In this document: in pieces, positions 23,944 through 33,900 of the stretch
How positions within the stretch are numbered: position 1 is the stretch's first letter
Layout: each line of letters begins with the position of its first letter
DNA from: Lachnospiraceae bacterium
GTDB taxonomy: Bacteria > Bacillota > Clostridia > Lachnospirales > Lachnospiraceae
Length of the DNA: 50,095 nucleotides
Direction of reading: 5' to 3'
Assembly: GCA_024698345.1 (NCBI GenBank)
Contig: JAILRH010000237.1
Span: 1 to 50,095 of the forward strand
Notes under the pieces: generated by a model
The model's database searches: none
Seen by the model: only the letters and a program-made list of their open reading frames with translations
What the model was told of the DNA's origin: nothing
Program-made: the position numbers and the translations under genes

Positions 23944-24094
23944 ATCTGCCCCTCTGTTCCGTAAGTAAAACTTGTTCAATACTATCTTGTGACTCTCATC
24001 TTATAGAAGTTGGAGTCTTATCCGACTGAGATATTTTTTTCATACTTCCGATTCATTTATCAAACACTAATATTAACTTTACATTCTCTTTGAA

Positions 24095-24155
24095 AAAACT
24101 TCAAGTCCATTTTCTTTTAATAACTTATAAAACTTCAAGTCCATTTTCCTTTAAT
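24095..24155. repeat. 27-bp direct repeat, period 34
   Basis: AAAACTTCAAGTCCATTTTC with the following TTTAAT occurs at 24095-24121 and 24129-24155 with one mismatch, directly upstream of the promoter at 24158. The rest of 23980-24280 is a non-coding leader. Confidence 0.7.
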
Positions 24156-24157
24156 GC

Positions 24158-24186
24158 TTGCAAAAACTACAGATAAGGATTATAAA
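24158..24186 (+). promoter_or_regulatory. Promoter of the DUF3592-like gene
   Basis: TTGCAA (24158-24163), 17 bases, TATAAA (24181-24186), about 90 bases before the ATG. Confidence 0.6.
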
Positions 24187-24280
24187 CATAATGATAACTA
24201 TAGACAAAATTGGAATTATAAGATGTTTATATTTGATTTTATCTATTCCTAGTGCGTAAAAAGATAAAGGAGACACTAAA

Positions 24281-24670
24281 ATGAGATTTGATTCGCTAAA
24301 AGTTATAATTTTTTTATTTGGACTTATTGTATTACTGTTCTCAATTGCGTACATAACCAGAAAGTATGATTATATACATAACGGTCCAAGAGTTGAAGCG
24401 GTTGTTACAGATGTAAATTATAGCTCTCGCCCTTCTAAGAATATTGCCACTGTTTTTTATGTCCATGACGACAAGGAATATAGCGACACCATAAGATGCC
24501 CTAAAAATACATCTGTTGGAGACCAAATTGAGGTTGTTGTACATCCAAGAATTCCATCTGAATGTTTCTCATACATTGACCTGTCATACACAGGAACATT
24601 CATTTATGCAGGCTTAGGTATTATTTTAATGGTCTTAGGCATTACCCGAAAATCAAGATTGGACTGTTAA
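24281..24670 (+). CDS. DUF3592-like membrane protein
   Basis: A 129-residue protein with a membrane helix at each end (KVIIFLFGLIVLLFSIAYIT and GTFIYAGLGIILMVLGITRK). The extracytoplasmic domain between them has EAVVTDVNYSS, IATVFYVHDDKEYSDTIRCP and GDQIEVVVHPRIPSECFSY, the layout of DUF3592 proteins. Function unknown in the family. AAAGGAG lies eight bases before the ATG. Single gene on the plus strand, with its own promoter and terminator, between two minus-strand blocks. Confidence 0.7.
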   Translation: MRFDSLKVIIFLFGLIVLLFSIAYITRKYDYIHNGPRVEAVVTDVNYSSRPSKNIATVFYVHDDKEYSDTIRCPKNTSVGDQIEVVVHPRIPSECFSYIDLSYTGTFIYAGLGIILMVLGITRKSRLDC

Positions 24671-24719
24671 GCAATTTGGTCTAAATAATCAGACTTAAGC
24701 AATGAAATAATTATAACAA

Positions 24720-24797
24720 TTGCCCACCGGACATTTTGATATCTGCCCTGTCGTGCTGACAGGGAGCACATCATTTTAAGTCCGGTGGGCAACTTAT
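24720..24797 (+). terminator. Two-tier hairpin terminator
   Basis: TTGCCCACCGGAC (24720-24732) pairs exactly with GTCCGGTGGGCAA (24780-24792). Inside it a second stem CCCTGTC-gtgct-GACAGGG (24746-24764) forms, with symmetrical AT-rich internal loops between the tiers. CTTATTTTT follows on the plus strand. It separates the convergent genes ending at 24670 and 24800. Confidence 0.75.
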
Positions 24798-24799
24798 TT

Positions 24800-26449
24800 T
24801 TACTCACCACTTATAGAAGTTGCATTTTCTTTTCTTTCATATGATGTCAGCGAATTAATTCCATCTTCACTCTCTTCATACTTGACTGTCAGAGTATCCC
24901 CTTCTTTTACGAAGATGAGACTCTCATTTTCTGCAAAAAGTTGTTTATATACATTGCCGTCCGCGTCTGTTATATAGCAGAACGTCTCACCTGACATTTC
25001 AATATACTTGACACTGTCCACAACAATCTCTTTTGTCTTATATAAATCCTCAGATTTGCCTTTTGAAATATTGTTTGTCTTGAGCAATTTCTTGTAATTT
25101 GCAAGTGTATCTTTCTGCGTTGTTCCCGTGGCAACAATACTGTATTTTTTGTAATTTACCATGGCATACATTTTCACAAGCTTGCTCTTATCTTTCAATA
25201 CCATGAAATATGTCGGCTCGCCGTCAATATTGATAAGGGATGGGAATGCAGCCTTGTATCCGAGGTTCTGTACCTGACCCTCCGCAGCATCCATTGCCGA
25301 ATATTCTTCAGCACCAGCTATTGTATAGTAAATCGCCTCGCATGTACGGGCATTAATGAGAACAAATCCAACATTTGACTGATCTCCGATTACAGAAGTA
25401 ACTCCGGTATACACCCAAACGTCTCCGTCAATTACTTTGTATCCATAATCATCTGTGGACATCTTACATCCCTTCTGACCAATGATACTGTTTATAAAAC
25501 CTCCGGAGAGAGTTCCGTACCAGTTATATTTTCTTGTGGCAAGATCTCCGTCATATACTCTGTCTACCCAGTTTGGAATTTCTCCTACTTTGTAATATTG
25601 CGATTTTCCGGTACATGGATCACAGAGAACGATGCCCTTTACATCATATGCGCCAAACAATCCAACGTGTGGCTTCAGTACAGGGCAGATGTAATACGGA
25701 TTGCCCTCATTGTCTACTTCAAAATAATATCCCTCAAACATATATGTCGGATACTGGAATCTCAAATGTCTATAGAGATTGTCATTGAAAAATCCTGATG
25801 GTGTGTATTTGATTGCTTTATCAAGTTTCACATATTTTGCCTCAAATTTCACCGGATCAACAAATACATATCCCGGAACTCCCTGAGATCTGTTGTTAAT
25901 CCATTTGAAGAAACCTGCATATTCAAGAGATGCCACCTTCATTGGCTCTCCATCAAAATCAATTGTGCTGTATGAGTCGCTGATTTCATACTGACTGATA
26001 ACATCAGAAAGCGAACCAATGGCTCTCTGTCCCACAACCTTTGCACTGGCAGTATCCATAAGTGCAATATCATTTACGTCTTTTTCCGAAGACGGCATAT
26101 CTGTCGCAAAATCTTTCTTCTCAACTTCTATAAGCGATGAATACTTGCCTGCGTGGAAAATCTTTGCTGAATAAACACTTCCAATAACCACTATTACTGC
26201 CGCAAGAATAATAAAACCACCGCTTACTTTTGTGAGTACATTGTATCCAATTTGATTTACACTTATCTGCTTGAATGTTGTTAATAAAAAAATCCCCACA
26301 AAAATCGATTGGAAAATCCAGAATCCGACGTTGCATACATTAATAGCCGGACCAATCATATAAAATGCTATAAATTCAAGAACTACAATAAGCAACAGTG
26401 ATATTATAGTCTTCTTAACATCAACTCGTCCTTTTACAAAACCATTCAT
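24800..26449 (-). CDS. Large membrane-anchored protein of unknown function
   Basis: A 549-residue protein with three N-terminal membrane helices (TIISLLLIVVLEFIAFYMIG; NVGFWIFQSIFVGIFLLTTF; GGFIILAAVIVVIGSVYSAK) and an extracellular region of about 450 residues, apparently made of repeated PepSY-like alpha/beta units (IGSLSDVISQYEISDSYSTI; VPGYVFVDPVKFEAKYVKLD; FVLINARTCEAIYYTIAGAE). The tail has an OB-like strand set (KEGDTLTVKYEES). I do not recognise a characterised family; similar proteins are, to my knowledge, widespread in clostridia as conserved hypotheticals. AAGGAGG precedes the ATG and an inverted repeat lies at 26479. Confidence 0.7.
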   Translation of the reverse strand: MNGFVKGRVDVKKTIISLLLIVVLEFIAFYMIGPAINVCNVGFWIFQSIFVGIFLLTTFKQISVNQIGYNVLTKVSGGFIILAAVIVVIGSVYSAKIFHAGKYSSLIEVEKKDFATDMPSSEKDVNDIALMDTASAKVVGQRAIGSLSDVISQYEISDSYSTIDFDGEPMKVASLEYAGFFKWINNRSQGVPGYVFVDPVKFEAKYVKLDKAIKYTPSGFFNDNLYRHLRFQYPTYMFEGYYFEVDNEGNPYYICPVLKPHVGLFGAYDVKGIVLCDPCTGKSQYYKVGEIPNWVDRVYDGDLATRKYNWYGTLSGGFINSIIGQKGCKMSTDDYGYKVIDGDVWVYTGVTSVIGDQSNVGFVLINARTCEAIYYTIAGAEEYSAMDAAEGQVQNLGYKAAFPSLINIDGEPTYFMVLKDKSKLVKMYAMVNYKKYSIVATGTTQKDTLANYKKLLKTNNISKGKSEDLYKTKEIVVDSVKYIEMSGETFCYITDADGNVYKQLFAENESLIFVKEGDTLTVKYEESEDGINSLTSYERKENATSISGE

Positions 26450-26478
26450 AGTTAAACCCTCCTTGATTTTTAGTACAA

Positions 26479-26517
26479 GTTTAACAAAAATCCCTTTATT
26501 TATAAACTTTGTTAAAC
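26479..26517. promoter_or_regulatory. Inverted repeat GTTTAACAAA...TTTGTTAAAC
   Basis: Ten-base arms at 26479-26488 and 26508-26517 are exact complements, 19 bases apart, 30-70 bases before the gene starting at 26449. The GTTTAAC half-site recurs in the palindrome at 37239. Confidence 0.55.
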
Positions 26518-26533
26518 AGTTAATAAGTTACGG

Positions 26534-26567
26534 TGCTCTAGTGCTTTTGGCGCTCTAGTGCTTTTGG
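26534..26567. repeat. 17-bp tandem repeat, two copies
   Basis: TGCTCTAGTGCTTTTGG is followed at once by CGCTCTAGTGCTTTTGG and then by the first bases of a third unit. Confidence 0.7.
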
Positions 26568-26650
26568 TGCTTCAACTTCTAATTATAGTTATCTGATATT
26601 TGAATTTCAACACAATAATTCCATATCACTATTTATCACTTAATTTTTCT

Positions 26651-26725
26651 AACTTGCTTTTTCGCAGCGTACCGACCTGCAGGCGAATTTCCGCTTTGCG
26701 CGGAAGAAGTCTTACTACAAAACGC
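26651..26725. repeat. Interspersed GCGTACCGAC element, copy 2
   Basis: Contains AACTTGCTTTTTCGCAGCGT, then ACCGAC, then TTTCCGCTTTGCGCGG, matching the copy at 10926. Its right end AGTCTTACTACAAAACGC matches AGTCTTGCTGCAAAATGTGC at about 21389. A CCGC/GCGG mini-hairpin is internal. Confidence 0.6.
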
Positions 26726-26731
26726 ATATCA

Positions 26732-26768
26732 GCCACAAGATAACTTACTCTTCAAGTTATCTTGTGGC
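26732..26768. terminator. 15-bp perfect hairpin downstream of the SGNH esterase gene
   Basis: GCCACAAGATAACTT (26732-26746) and its exact complement (26754-26768) flank a seven-base loop. It stands between the interspersed element and the direct repeat at 26901, the same order as at the GH3 and GH16 genes. Confidence 0.65.
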
Positions 26769-26900
26769 CAACATATTTCTCTGTGCATTTCTACACCATT
26801 CTTGATCCATTAATCATCTTTTTCTCAAGTACATTCTCAATTTTTTATTTAATTTTTCACTCAAGCAACTTTCCTTAAGTACGCCTCAATCATTTTTCTA

Positions 26901-26956
26901 ATTAACCACTTATTTATCTATTTAATTCTATAATTAATTAACCACTTATTTATCTA
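26901..26956. repeat. 20-bp direct repeat with period 36
   Basis: ATTAACCACTTATTTATCTA occurs exactly at 26901-26920 and 26937-26956, and a degenerate third TTTTATCTA follows at about 26982. The interval 26450-27024 holds this, the hairpin and the elements above but no gene. Confidence 0.7.
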
Positions 26957-27024
26957 CTTAGTTTTCTAATCAGTTGTCCTCTCTTTTATCTACCGCCTGA
27001 TATATTATTTCACATATAAACAAA

Positions 27025-30000
27025 TTATCCGTTTATTTCCTTAGGCTTCACTACTATGTTAGCCCAGTCGTAATCTACTGCAACAAAGTCCGGATATACT
27101 TTCTTTAAGATTTCATTGTATAAGAATTCATGTCCGTATGCTGTTGGCATTTTGCGGTTTTGGTAAAGAACTGCTGCAACACCTGCGATGCTGTAATCCT
27201 CGCAGTCACTGTATACGTATGTTCCGTCTTCCAGTACTGCGTATGCACGAACTGAGTATTTTGCTGATAGGGCTGCCGCCTTTGAGCCACCAAAGGTCAT
27301 TGTCATCACATAGTATGTTGCAGTCTGTGAATCTCCAAGTATTTCGCTTGAAGTTCCAACTGGTGTTGACTGGTATGAGTAAACAAACTCATTGTCTGAT
27401 GCAACTGTCATATCCGCATCTGATACATTGTATTTCTCGCCGTTGTATTCCTTGAGGGCATATACGAGTCCCCAGTTTGTTACGCTCTTGTTGTTGATTC
27501 TTGATTCAACCTGTCCGACTGCTCTGATTCCTCCAACATTTCCTTTGTCATCCTTAACTGTTGTGCTCATCTGGAATCCGGCAATCTTTACATCGCTGCT
27601 TGTAACAACTGAACCGGAATTTCCGCCATTTACAGTTGTTGGTTCTTCAACCTTTACTGTTGTTGGCTCCTCAGTCTTTACAGTTGTTGGTTCTTCAACC
27701 TTTACTGTTGTTGGCTCCTCAGTCTTTATTGTTGTAGTCTCCTCAACCTTTACTGTTGTTGGCTCCTCACCCTGCGCGCCTGTGCTGTTCCATACACCCA
27801 TTTCATAGAATGAGTATCCGTACTGAGTTCCACGTTTGCTTCCGTACATTCTTACATATCTTGCGCTGAATGTCTGTCCAAGGTTGATTTTTACTGTCTG
27901 TGCTGAATTAGCTGTTACATATGAAACTGTTGTCCAGTTCTGTGCGTCGTCTGAAATCTGAATGTAGTATTTTGATGCGTATGCACCTTCCCATGAGAAT
28001 CCAACAAAGTCAAATGACTTCTTACTTCCAAGATCAACATATATCCACTGTCCGTCTGCAAAGTCTGACTCCCAACGTGTGTCTGATTTTCCGTCTACTG
28101 CAAATGATGCTGCCTGTTTCTGTGAAGAAGCAACTGCGTTCTTTCCCTGTGCAAGATTATTGTTTGTAAATTCAGAGTTATTAATTACTGTTCCTGTTAC
28201 AGGCTGTAAGTTATTTGGATTAAGCTGTGAATCAATATCAACATAACTTCCTGCCACTGATGTGTAAGTTCCGTTTCCTGCTACTGCAGATGCAACGTTT
28301 CTTGCATATTTATGTCCAAGGGACATGATTAAATTCAAAGTTTCAAGACTGTATGTGCTCTGCTTTCCTTCATCTGTGTAAGCAACGTTCGTGTTAATCA
28401 GGTTATCGAGAGCATTCTGATCTCCTGAACTGAATGTTCCATAAACTTCATCTGGGAACAATGTGTAGTAAATTGTTGCTGCAGATGTAAATGTTCCAAG
28501 TGGCTGTGGATGTTTGTTATCTGAGCAGTAGTAATCAAGTCCGTGTGTTGTATATAATTCATAGAATGCCTCACCTGCAGGTGCAAGCTTAGCGTTATTA
28601 TTTTTTGCTGTCTTAATGTAGCTGTTTGTAAAATATGGAAGCAGGCTTCCTGTTCCTGTGATTGTATCTTTTGTAGGCCATGGCTCGTAGAACAGAATCT
28701 GTGCATTTGGATTGTACTGTTTTACAACAGAAATCATCTGACTTGCACCCTGTGTAAGTTTGTCAGCGTCAAATCCGCCAACAATATCCTGTAAAATAAC
28801 CACGTCGTAATTTCCGTTATGAACTGCTGATACAACATTTGACGCTGTTGACTGGTAAATAAGATTCTGTCCGCCGTTTGTTGCTGCTGTGCAGTTGATT
28901 GTGTGACCTTTCAGTCCTGCGATTCCCTTAACAACCTTTGCAAGATTGTTGTAGTATGTCATCGAATTTCCGATAAATAATACGTCCATAACTCCGTTAT
29001 CCTGATTGTTATTCTGAGTTGTGTCAGGAATTGTTGTCTGTTCTCCTCCTGTAGGATTAGCAACAACGCCTCCGCTTGCAACTGATGTATAACTTCCTCT
29101 TCCTTCAACTGCCGGAATAACTGCTTTTGAATATTTGTATGCGTAAGCATTAATCTTGTTGAGTGTTGCAAGGTTGTAGCTGCTCTGCTGACCCTCATTT
29201 GTGTAAGCGACATTGTTATTGATAATGTTGTTAAGCGTTGTCTGCTGAGCTGATGTATATGTGAGATAAGGATCATTTGGGAACAATGAGTAGTAGATTG
29301 TGGATGCTGAGTTGAATGTTCCAAGTGGCTGTGGATGTCTGTTGTCGCTGCAATAGTAATTAAGGCCATCCTTCTTATATAATTCATAGAATCCTTCACC
29401 TGCCGGTGCAAGATAAGCATTGTATTTATTTGCTGCCTCAATATAACTCTCTGTAAAGTAAGCCATCTTTGAATCGATCTGATCTTTTGTTGGCCATGGC
29501 TCATAGAAAGCAAGTTTTGCATTTGGACTGTACTGTTTAATAATAGGAATAATCGCCGCACATCCGTCTAACAATGTGCTCTTCTGGAAGTTGCTTCCAA
29601 CCTTATCCTGAAGAATTACGATATCATATACATCTTTCTTGATTGCATCAAGTACATTTCCGGCTGTTGACTGGTAAATGAGATTCTGTCCGCCGTTTGT
29701 TGCTGCTGTAACCTGTACTGTTCTTCCGTGAAGTGCCGCAATATCCTTGAACATGTTCCAAGATGTGTTGTAGTACATAAATGAGTTTCCTATGAAAAGA
29801 ACTTTTGTCACTCCCGAATGCTGTGGAATTGTCTGGTTCTCACCGCCATTTCCTCCTGAGCCGTTTCCTCCCTGAGATGTTCCGTGTAATGTACCGTATA
29901 CTCTTACTGATAAGAGGCTGACTGTTCCTGTAGTTCCCGTTCCCTGTCCATTCGTTCCTGTACCCATGCAGGAATTCTTGTCGAATACTACCTTTACACT

Positions 30001-30561
30001 TCTTGCTGTGTATGTATTTGAAAAAGCAATATTATCACCTGTTGAACTTACGTTGGCAGCTGACTGAATCTTTGCTCCTGAGTAAATACTTCCGTTGTTG
30101 CATGTTCCTGCAAGATTCCAGGTGATGTTGCCCTGATTTGTATTGTTTACTTCTTCTGTTGAGTAGTACACAGAATACTTTGTACAATATGAATCTGTGT
30201 AGTTTGAGTTTGTTGAACCCTGATAAATCAATGCACTGTTAATATCATAGTCATTTTTCAGATTGATGTAGATTCCAACTTCACTCGTTGTAGCTGTTTT
30301 TCCTAAAAGATTGTTTCCGTTGCTAAGATCTTCGTTTGCACTATTAATAGAAGAAAAACCATTGTCGATTGTCAGGAAGCCTTCACTTCCGTTATTCGCA
30401 TTTGATGTCATAAACACATAGTTCTTTGCTGCTGAACTTGCAATGTTTACCACGTTGGTTCCCTCCGCTGCAGTTATCTGCTTTGGCGTAACGCTAACAC
30501 CCGTGAATGCCAGGGATGTTGCCATCAATAAACTAAGAATCTTTTTGTTTTGTAATTTCAT
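27025..30561 (-). CDS. Secreted protein with two SGNH/GDSL hydrolase domains, discoidin domains and shared C-terminal domain
   Basis: A 1178-residue exported protein. Signal peptide: KILSLLMATSLAFTGVSVTP. About 35-225 is a discoidin-like domain. Two homologous SGNH hydrolase domains (about 245-470 and 520-765) follow: first VTKVLFIGNSFMYYNTSWNM with SDNRHPQPLGTFN, second VMDVLFIGNSMTYYNNLAKV with SDNKHPQPLGTFT. The Ser of GNS and the Asp and His of D-N-x-H are the catalytic triad, and EPWPTK is in both (DUF4886-like). About 790-925 is an F5/8C/CBM32-type domain (SFAVDGKSDTRWES), then EEPTTVK repeats and the terminal domain (GLVYALKE, YSVRAYAVLEDGTYVYSDCE). Probably removes acyl groups from a polysaccharide; substrate unknown. 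AAGGAGGG precedes the ATG. Confidence 0.85.
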   Translation of the reverse strand: MKLQNKKILSLLMATSLAFTGVSVTPKQITAAEGTNVVNIASSAAKNYVFMTSNANNGSEGFLTIDNGFSSINSANEDLSNGNNLLGKTATTSEVGIYINLKNDYDINSALIYQGSTNSNYTDSYCTKYSVYYSTEEVNNTNQGNITWNLAGTCNNGSIYSGAKIQSAANVSSTGDNIAFSNTYTARSVKVVFDKNSCMGTGTNGQGTGTTGTVSLLSVRVYGTLHGTSQGGNGSGGNGGENQTIPQHSGVTKVLFIGNSFMYYNTSWNMFKDIAALHGRTVQVTAATNGGQNLIYQSTAGNVLDAIKKDVYDIVILQDKVGSNFQKSTLLDGCAAIIPIIKQYSPNAKLAFYEPWPTKDQIDSKMAYFTESYIEAANKYNAYLAPAGEGFYELYKKDGLNYYCSDNRHPQPLGTFNSASTIYYSLFPNDPYLTYTSAQQTTLNNIINNNVAYTNEGQQSSYNLATLNKINAYAYKYSKAVIPAVEGRGSYTSVASGGVVANPTGGEQTTIPDTTQNNNQDNGVMDVLFIGNSMTYYNNLAKVVKGIAGLKGHTINCTAATNGGQNLIYQSTASNVVSAVHNGNYDVVILQDIVGGFDADKLTQGASQMISVVKQYNPNAQILFYEPWPTKDTITGTGSLLPYFTNSYIKTAKNNNAKLAPAGEAFYELYTTHGLDYYCSDNKHPQPLGTFTSAATIYYTLFPDEVYGTFSSGDQNALDNLINTNVAYTDEGKQSTYSLETLNLIMSLGHKYARNVASAVAGNGTYTSVAGSYVDIDSQLNPNNLQPVTGTVINNSEFTNNNLAQGKNAVASSQKQAASFAVDGKSDTRWESDFADGQWIYVDLGSKKSFDFVGFSWEGAYASKYYIQISDDAQNWTTVSYVTANSAQTVKINLGQTFSARYVRMYGSKRGTQYGYSFYEMGVWNSTGAQGEEPTTVKVEETTTIKTEEPTTVKVEEPTTVKTEEPTTVKVEEPTTVNGGNSGSVVTSSDVKIAGFQMSTTVKDDKGNVGGIRAVGQVESRINNKSVTNWGLVYALKEYNGEKYNVSDADMTVASDNEFVYSYQSTPVGTSSEILGDSQTATYYVMTMTFGGSKAAALSAKYSVRAYAVLEDGTYVYSDCEDYSIAGVAAVLYQNRKMPTAYGHEFLYNEILKKVYPDFVAVDYDWANIVVKPKEING

Positions 30562-30692
30562 TTTACCCTCCTTAATACTTAAGTCTTTTTCCCCTTAAAT
30601 CAGGGGTTCTTATTTTTTCTCTCCTTAATAATTTCCGACTTTTTGTTATCTTAAATTTACTATGTTTTAAGGATTTGCGAAAATACAAAATC

Positions 30693-30723
30693 GGGTATAT
30701 TTATATACCCTAGAGGGTATATG
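30693..30723. promoter_or_regulatory. Overlapping GGGTATAT palindromes upstream of the esterase gene
   Basis: GGGTATAT-tt-ATATACCC (30693-30710) shares its right half with ATATACCCT-ag-AGGGTATAT (30703-30722), giving three half-sites about 140 bases before the start at 30561. The layout suggests an operator bound by a dimeric regulator. Nothing else but AT-rich sequence and the hairpins below is seen in 30562-30963. Confidence 0.55.
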
Positions 30724-30757
30724 CATTCATAGCAGAAAGAACTCATTTTTCAAGACT

Positions 30758-30796
30758 CCCACTTCAAGCACATATGTGCTAAGTGGTGAGTCATCT
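30758..30796. repeat. Imperfect hairpin related to the one at 10147
   Basis: GACTCCCACTT..AGCACATATGTGCT..AAGTGGTGAGTC folds on itself with small bulges. The CCCACTT/AAGTGG core resembles the hairpin at 10147-10188. Confidence 0.5.
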
Positions 30797-30852
30797 CGCA
30801 TCTGATATATATTCTGGAATTTGTTATGTGCAATTAGGTAATATGAAAGCAA

Positions 30853-30872
30853 GGGCGCCGTTTCCGGCGCCC
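30853..30872 (-). terminator. GC-rich hairpin after the GH87 gene
   Basis: GGGCGCCG-tttc-CGGCGCCC is a perfect eight-base stem, 92 bases after the stop at 30964. It has no U-run. Confidence 0.6.
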
Positions 30873-30963
30873 TATATAAATGAGAAAAACTATATTTTTA
30901 TGCATTACTAAGACTCAATATCCCAGTAAAACTTTATTATAAGATTCTAATAATTTTAACATT

Positions 30964-33900
30964 CTATAAATCTGAAGGTTTTGCAATTGCGTTGGCCCAG
31001 TTAAAATCCACTTTTGGATATCCCGGTGTTACTACTGAAAGAATTTCATTATAAAGATATTCGTGTCCTGCAAGGTTGCCCATCTTGCCATCTCTGTACA
31101 ATGCCTGAGCAATCTTGTATGTATTGAACTCCTCAACTCCTGAATAGATAACTCTTCCGTCTGTAAGTTTTGCATATGCTCTGACATAGATATCTGTTGT
31201 GTAGAACTCTGTTCTTACATTTCCAAACATCATTGTCATTACATAACTCTGTGCTCCTGCTATATCGCTCATGTTCTCGTCAATCTTGCCTTTGCTTGTT
31301 CCCTGATAATCATGAACATCTGCATTTGCACTGTTGATAACCATCTCAGCCTGCTGACATTCATCCTTAAGTCCATATACAAGTCCAACCTCTGCAACCT
31401 GTGCTTTTGGATCACTGATTGAGTAAACTGTTCTCATACCTTTAGCTGTTGCACTAATCTGGTATCCGTTAATTTCAACCTGTGCCTTAATTTCTTCCGG
31501 CTGCTCTGTCGGTTTTTCTGTTGGTTTTTCTGTTGTTGGTACTTCTGTTGGGTTTTCTGTCGGATGCTCTGTTGTTGGATCCTCTAATTTATCTGTCTCA
31601 TCTGCTTCTACTGTAACAAACTGATATGGAACATCAATATATGTTGTGAACTTGTTGTTGTTTTCATCAACTTCACCTGTAATTCTGTTTACATCATCTA
31701 CCCAGATCATGATTTTATGGTGTCCATTTTGTGCTGTCCAATAGTTAATTCCCTTTGAGCCTGAATTAACTGTAAGATCTACTGTCTCTCCTGCTTTGAT
31801 ACCTGATGAATAAGTGTCGCACCAGAGAATTTCTGAAGTGTTATCATCTATCTGTACCTGGTATCCGATTACTGTTCCTGCAGGAATATCTCTGTCACCT
31901 GCATTTGCTACTGTTGCTGTAAATACTAAATTGTCGCCAACGGCAATTGAATCACGGTTGCATGTTACATCTGTAACTACAAGGTCATATCCTCCTGTCA
32001 CTTTTGTAAATCCACCATGTCCTCCTTTTGCCACATTGAATTTCTTTGTTCTTGTATTGTTGTTCTCATTAATTTCCTCGATAAGTACATCTCCGTCGTC
32101 ACCATATGCAACGATTGTATGGCCGCCTGCTGTAGCATTCCATTTTCCTTTTGTTTCCAAAACGATTCCGCTATGTGCGCCAAGTCCGCCATAGTACTCA
32201 TCACTCTTTACAATTTTATCTCCGTCAACTGTTACCTTAAATGTAATAGGAACATTGTCAGGAATTACAACATCACTGTCATTGTAAATATAGGCTCTGA
32301 AAGTTACTTCATCACCATTATTAAGCTCTGATTTTCCTTCCTGATTAACCCATGCAAGGCCTGTCACCTGAATGTCAGTACCTTTTATAACCGGAATAGG
32401 CTCAGGCGGATTAATATGACTCTTGTCAGGATATGGAGGTACTTCATAACGGAAGCCGGCTCCTCGAAGTGTTACATTGCTGTCATTCAAATTGCCCGGT
32501 GTCTGTCTGTCAGTCCAATATGGCCATGTTGTGTTCTTCTGTCCCGGATCATTTGCGTATTTATCAGGTGCGATATTTGCAATATCAACACGGTTGAACA
32601 CTGTTGATGCTCCTGCGTCTTCTCTGATTGCAACGGCTGAATGCTTATTGCAAGAGAATGTGATTTCCTGGCCTGCAAGACCTGCACCGTATATTTTTGT
32701 ATCGTTAAATACGATACCTGACATGTTTGAATTTAAAAGTCTGATAGCTGTAAATGGTGAATCATAAATAGCTGTGTTGTTAAATACTACATTTTTAACA
32801 TCCTGCTTAATATCAACTGCTGATAAATCTTCACCCCAAGCATCTGAGTTTGTTCCGGATCTTACTAAGATATTGTTATCAAACTGAATCTTTGATGTGT
32901 TGCTGAATTTGTATCCAGGGAAAGTTGTGTTAAGGTGAATACCTGAACCCATGTACATATCGCAAATATAATTGTTGTAAATCTTGTGTCCATCACCACC
33001 GTAGATTGCGATACCACCTGCTCTCCATACAAAATCGATAGTATTGTAAGCGAATGTGTTGTTTCTCTCTTCTTTTGCTCCCTCACTGTTGTTCCACATT
33101 GCAAGTCCGTCATCACCGTTATTTCTGATAGAACAGTTGTAAACAGTTGCGTTTGAAGTTCCCTGACAGAAGTTCACACCGTCTGCAAGGTTGTTTCTGA
33201 TTCTTGAGTTGATTACCTTTACTCCGTCAGAGTAATCCATTGAACCATTGTAATCACCAAACCAGAAGCCACATTCAAAATGCTCCTCCCAGATATCATG
33301 AATTACAGATCCGTCTGCAAATACATCCATGAAACATTTGTAAACTGCCTGTTCACCGTATCTTGAACGAAGATTAGAATTGATATATACATTAGAAAAA
33401 TCAAGTTTCTTGCAATATCCGTCTGCAACGTAACTTGAGTTTCCACCTGAAATACCACCGCCGAATTTCTGATCACTTGTAAACTGAAGATTTGTGTACC
33501 AGATACCTGCACCTGTAATCTTGAGATCATTGCATCCGATTGCCCAGATTCCACTTAAATGGAAAGTTCCCGCCGGAATATACAATGAGTATCCATGCTG
33601 GTCTGCATAAGAAACTGCACTCTTAAACGCTGCAAGATCATCTCTTCCGTCATCAGGAGTGGCCCCGAAATCTTCTACACTTACAGAATCTGCAGGTGCC
33701 TTTATCATTGCAGGCACTTCCTCAATCTCAAGGAAGTCAACACCATACTCAAGGCCTGATGCTTTGGTGCTCTGAATACGAATCTTATCACCTTCCTTAA
33801 GGCTTGTATTTAACTTAAAGTGTACTTCATCGAATGCAAAACATGCTGCTCCACCCGGTGTGTCGCTTGGCTGTCCGCTTGGGAAATACTGCCACATATA

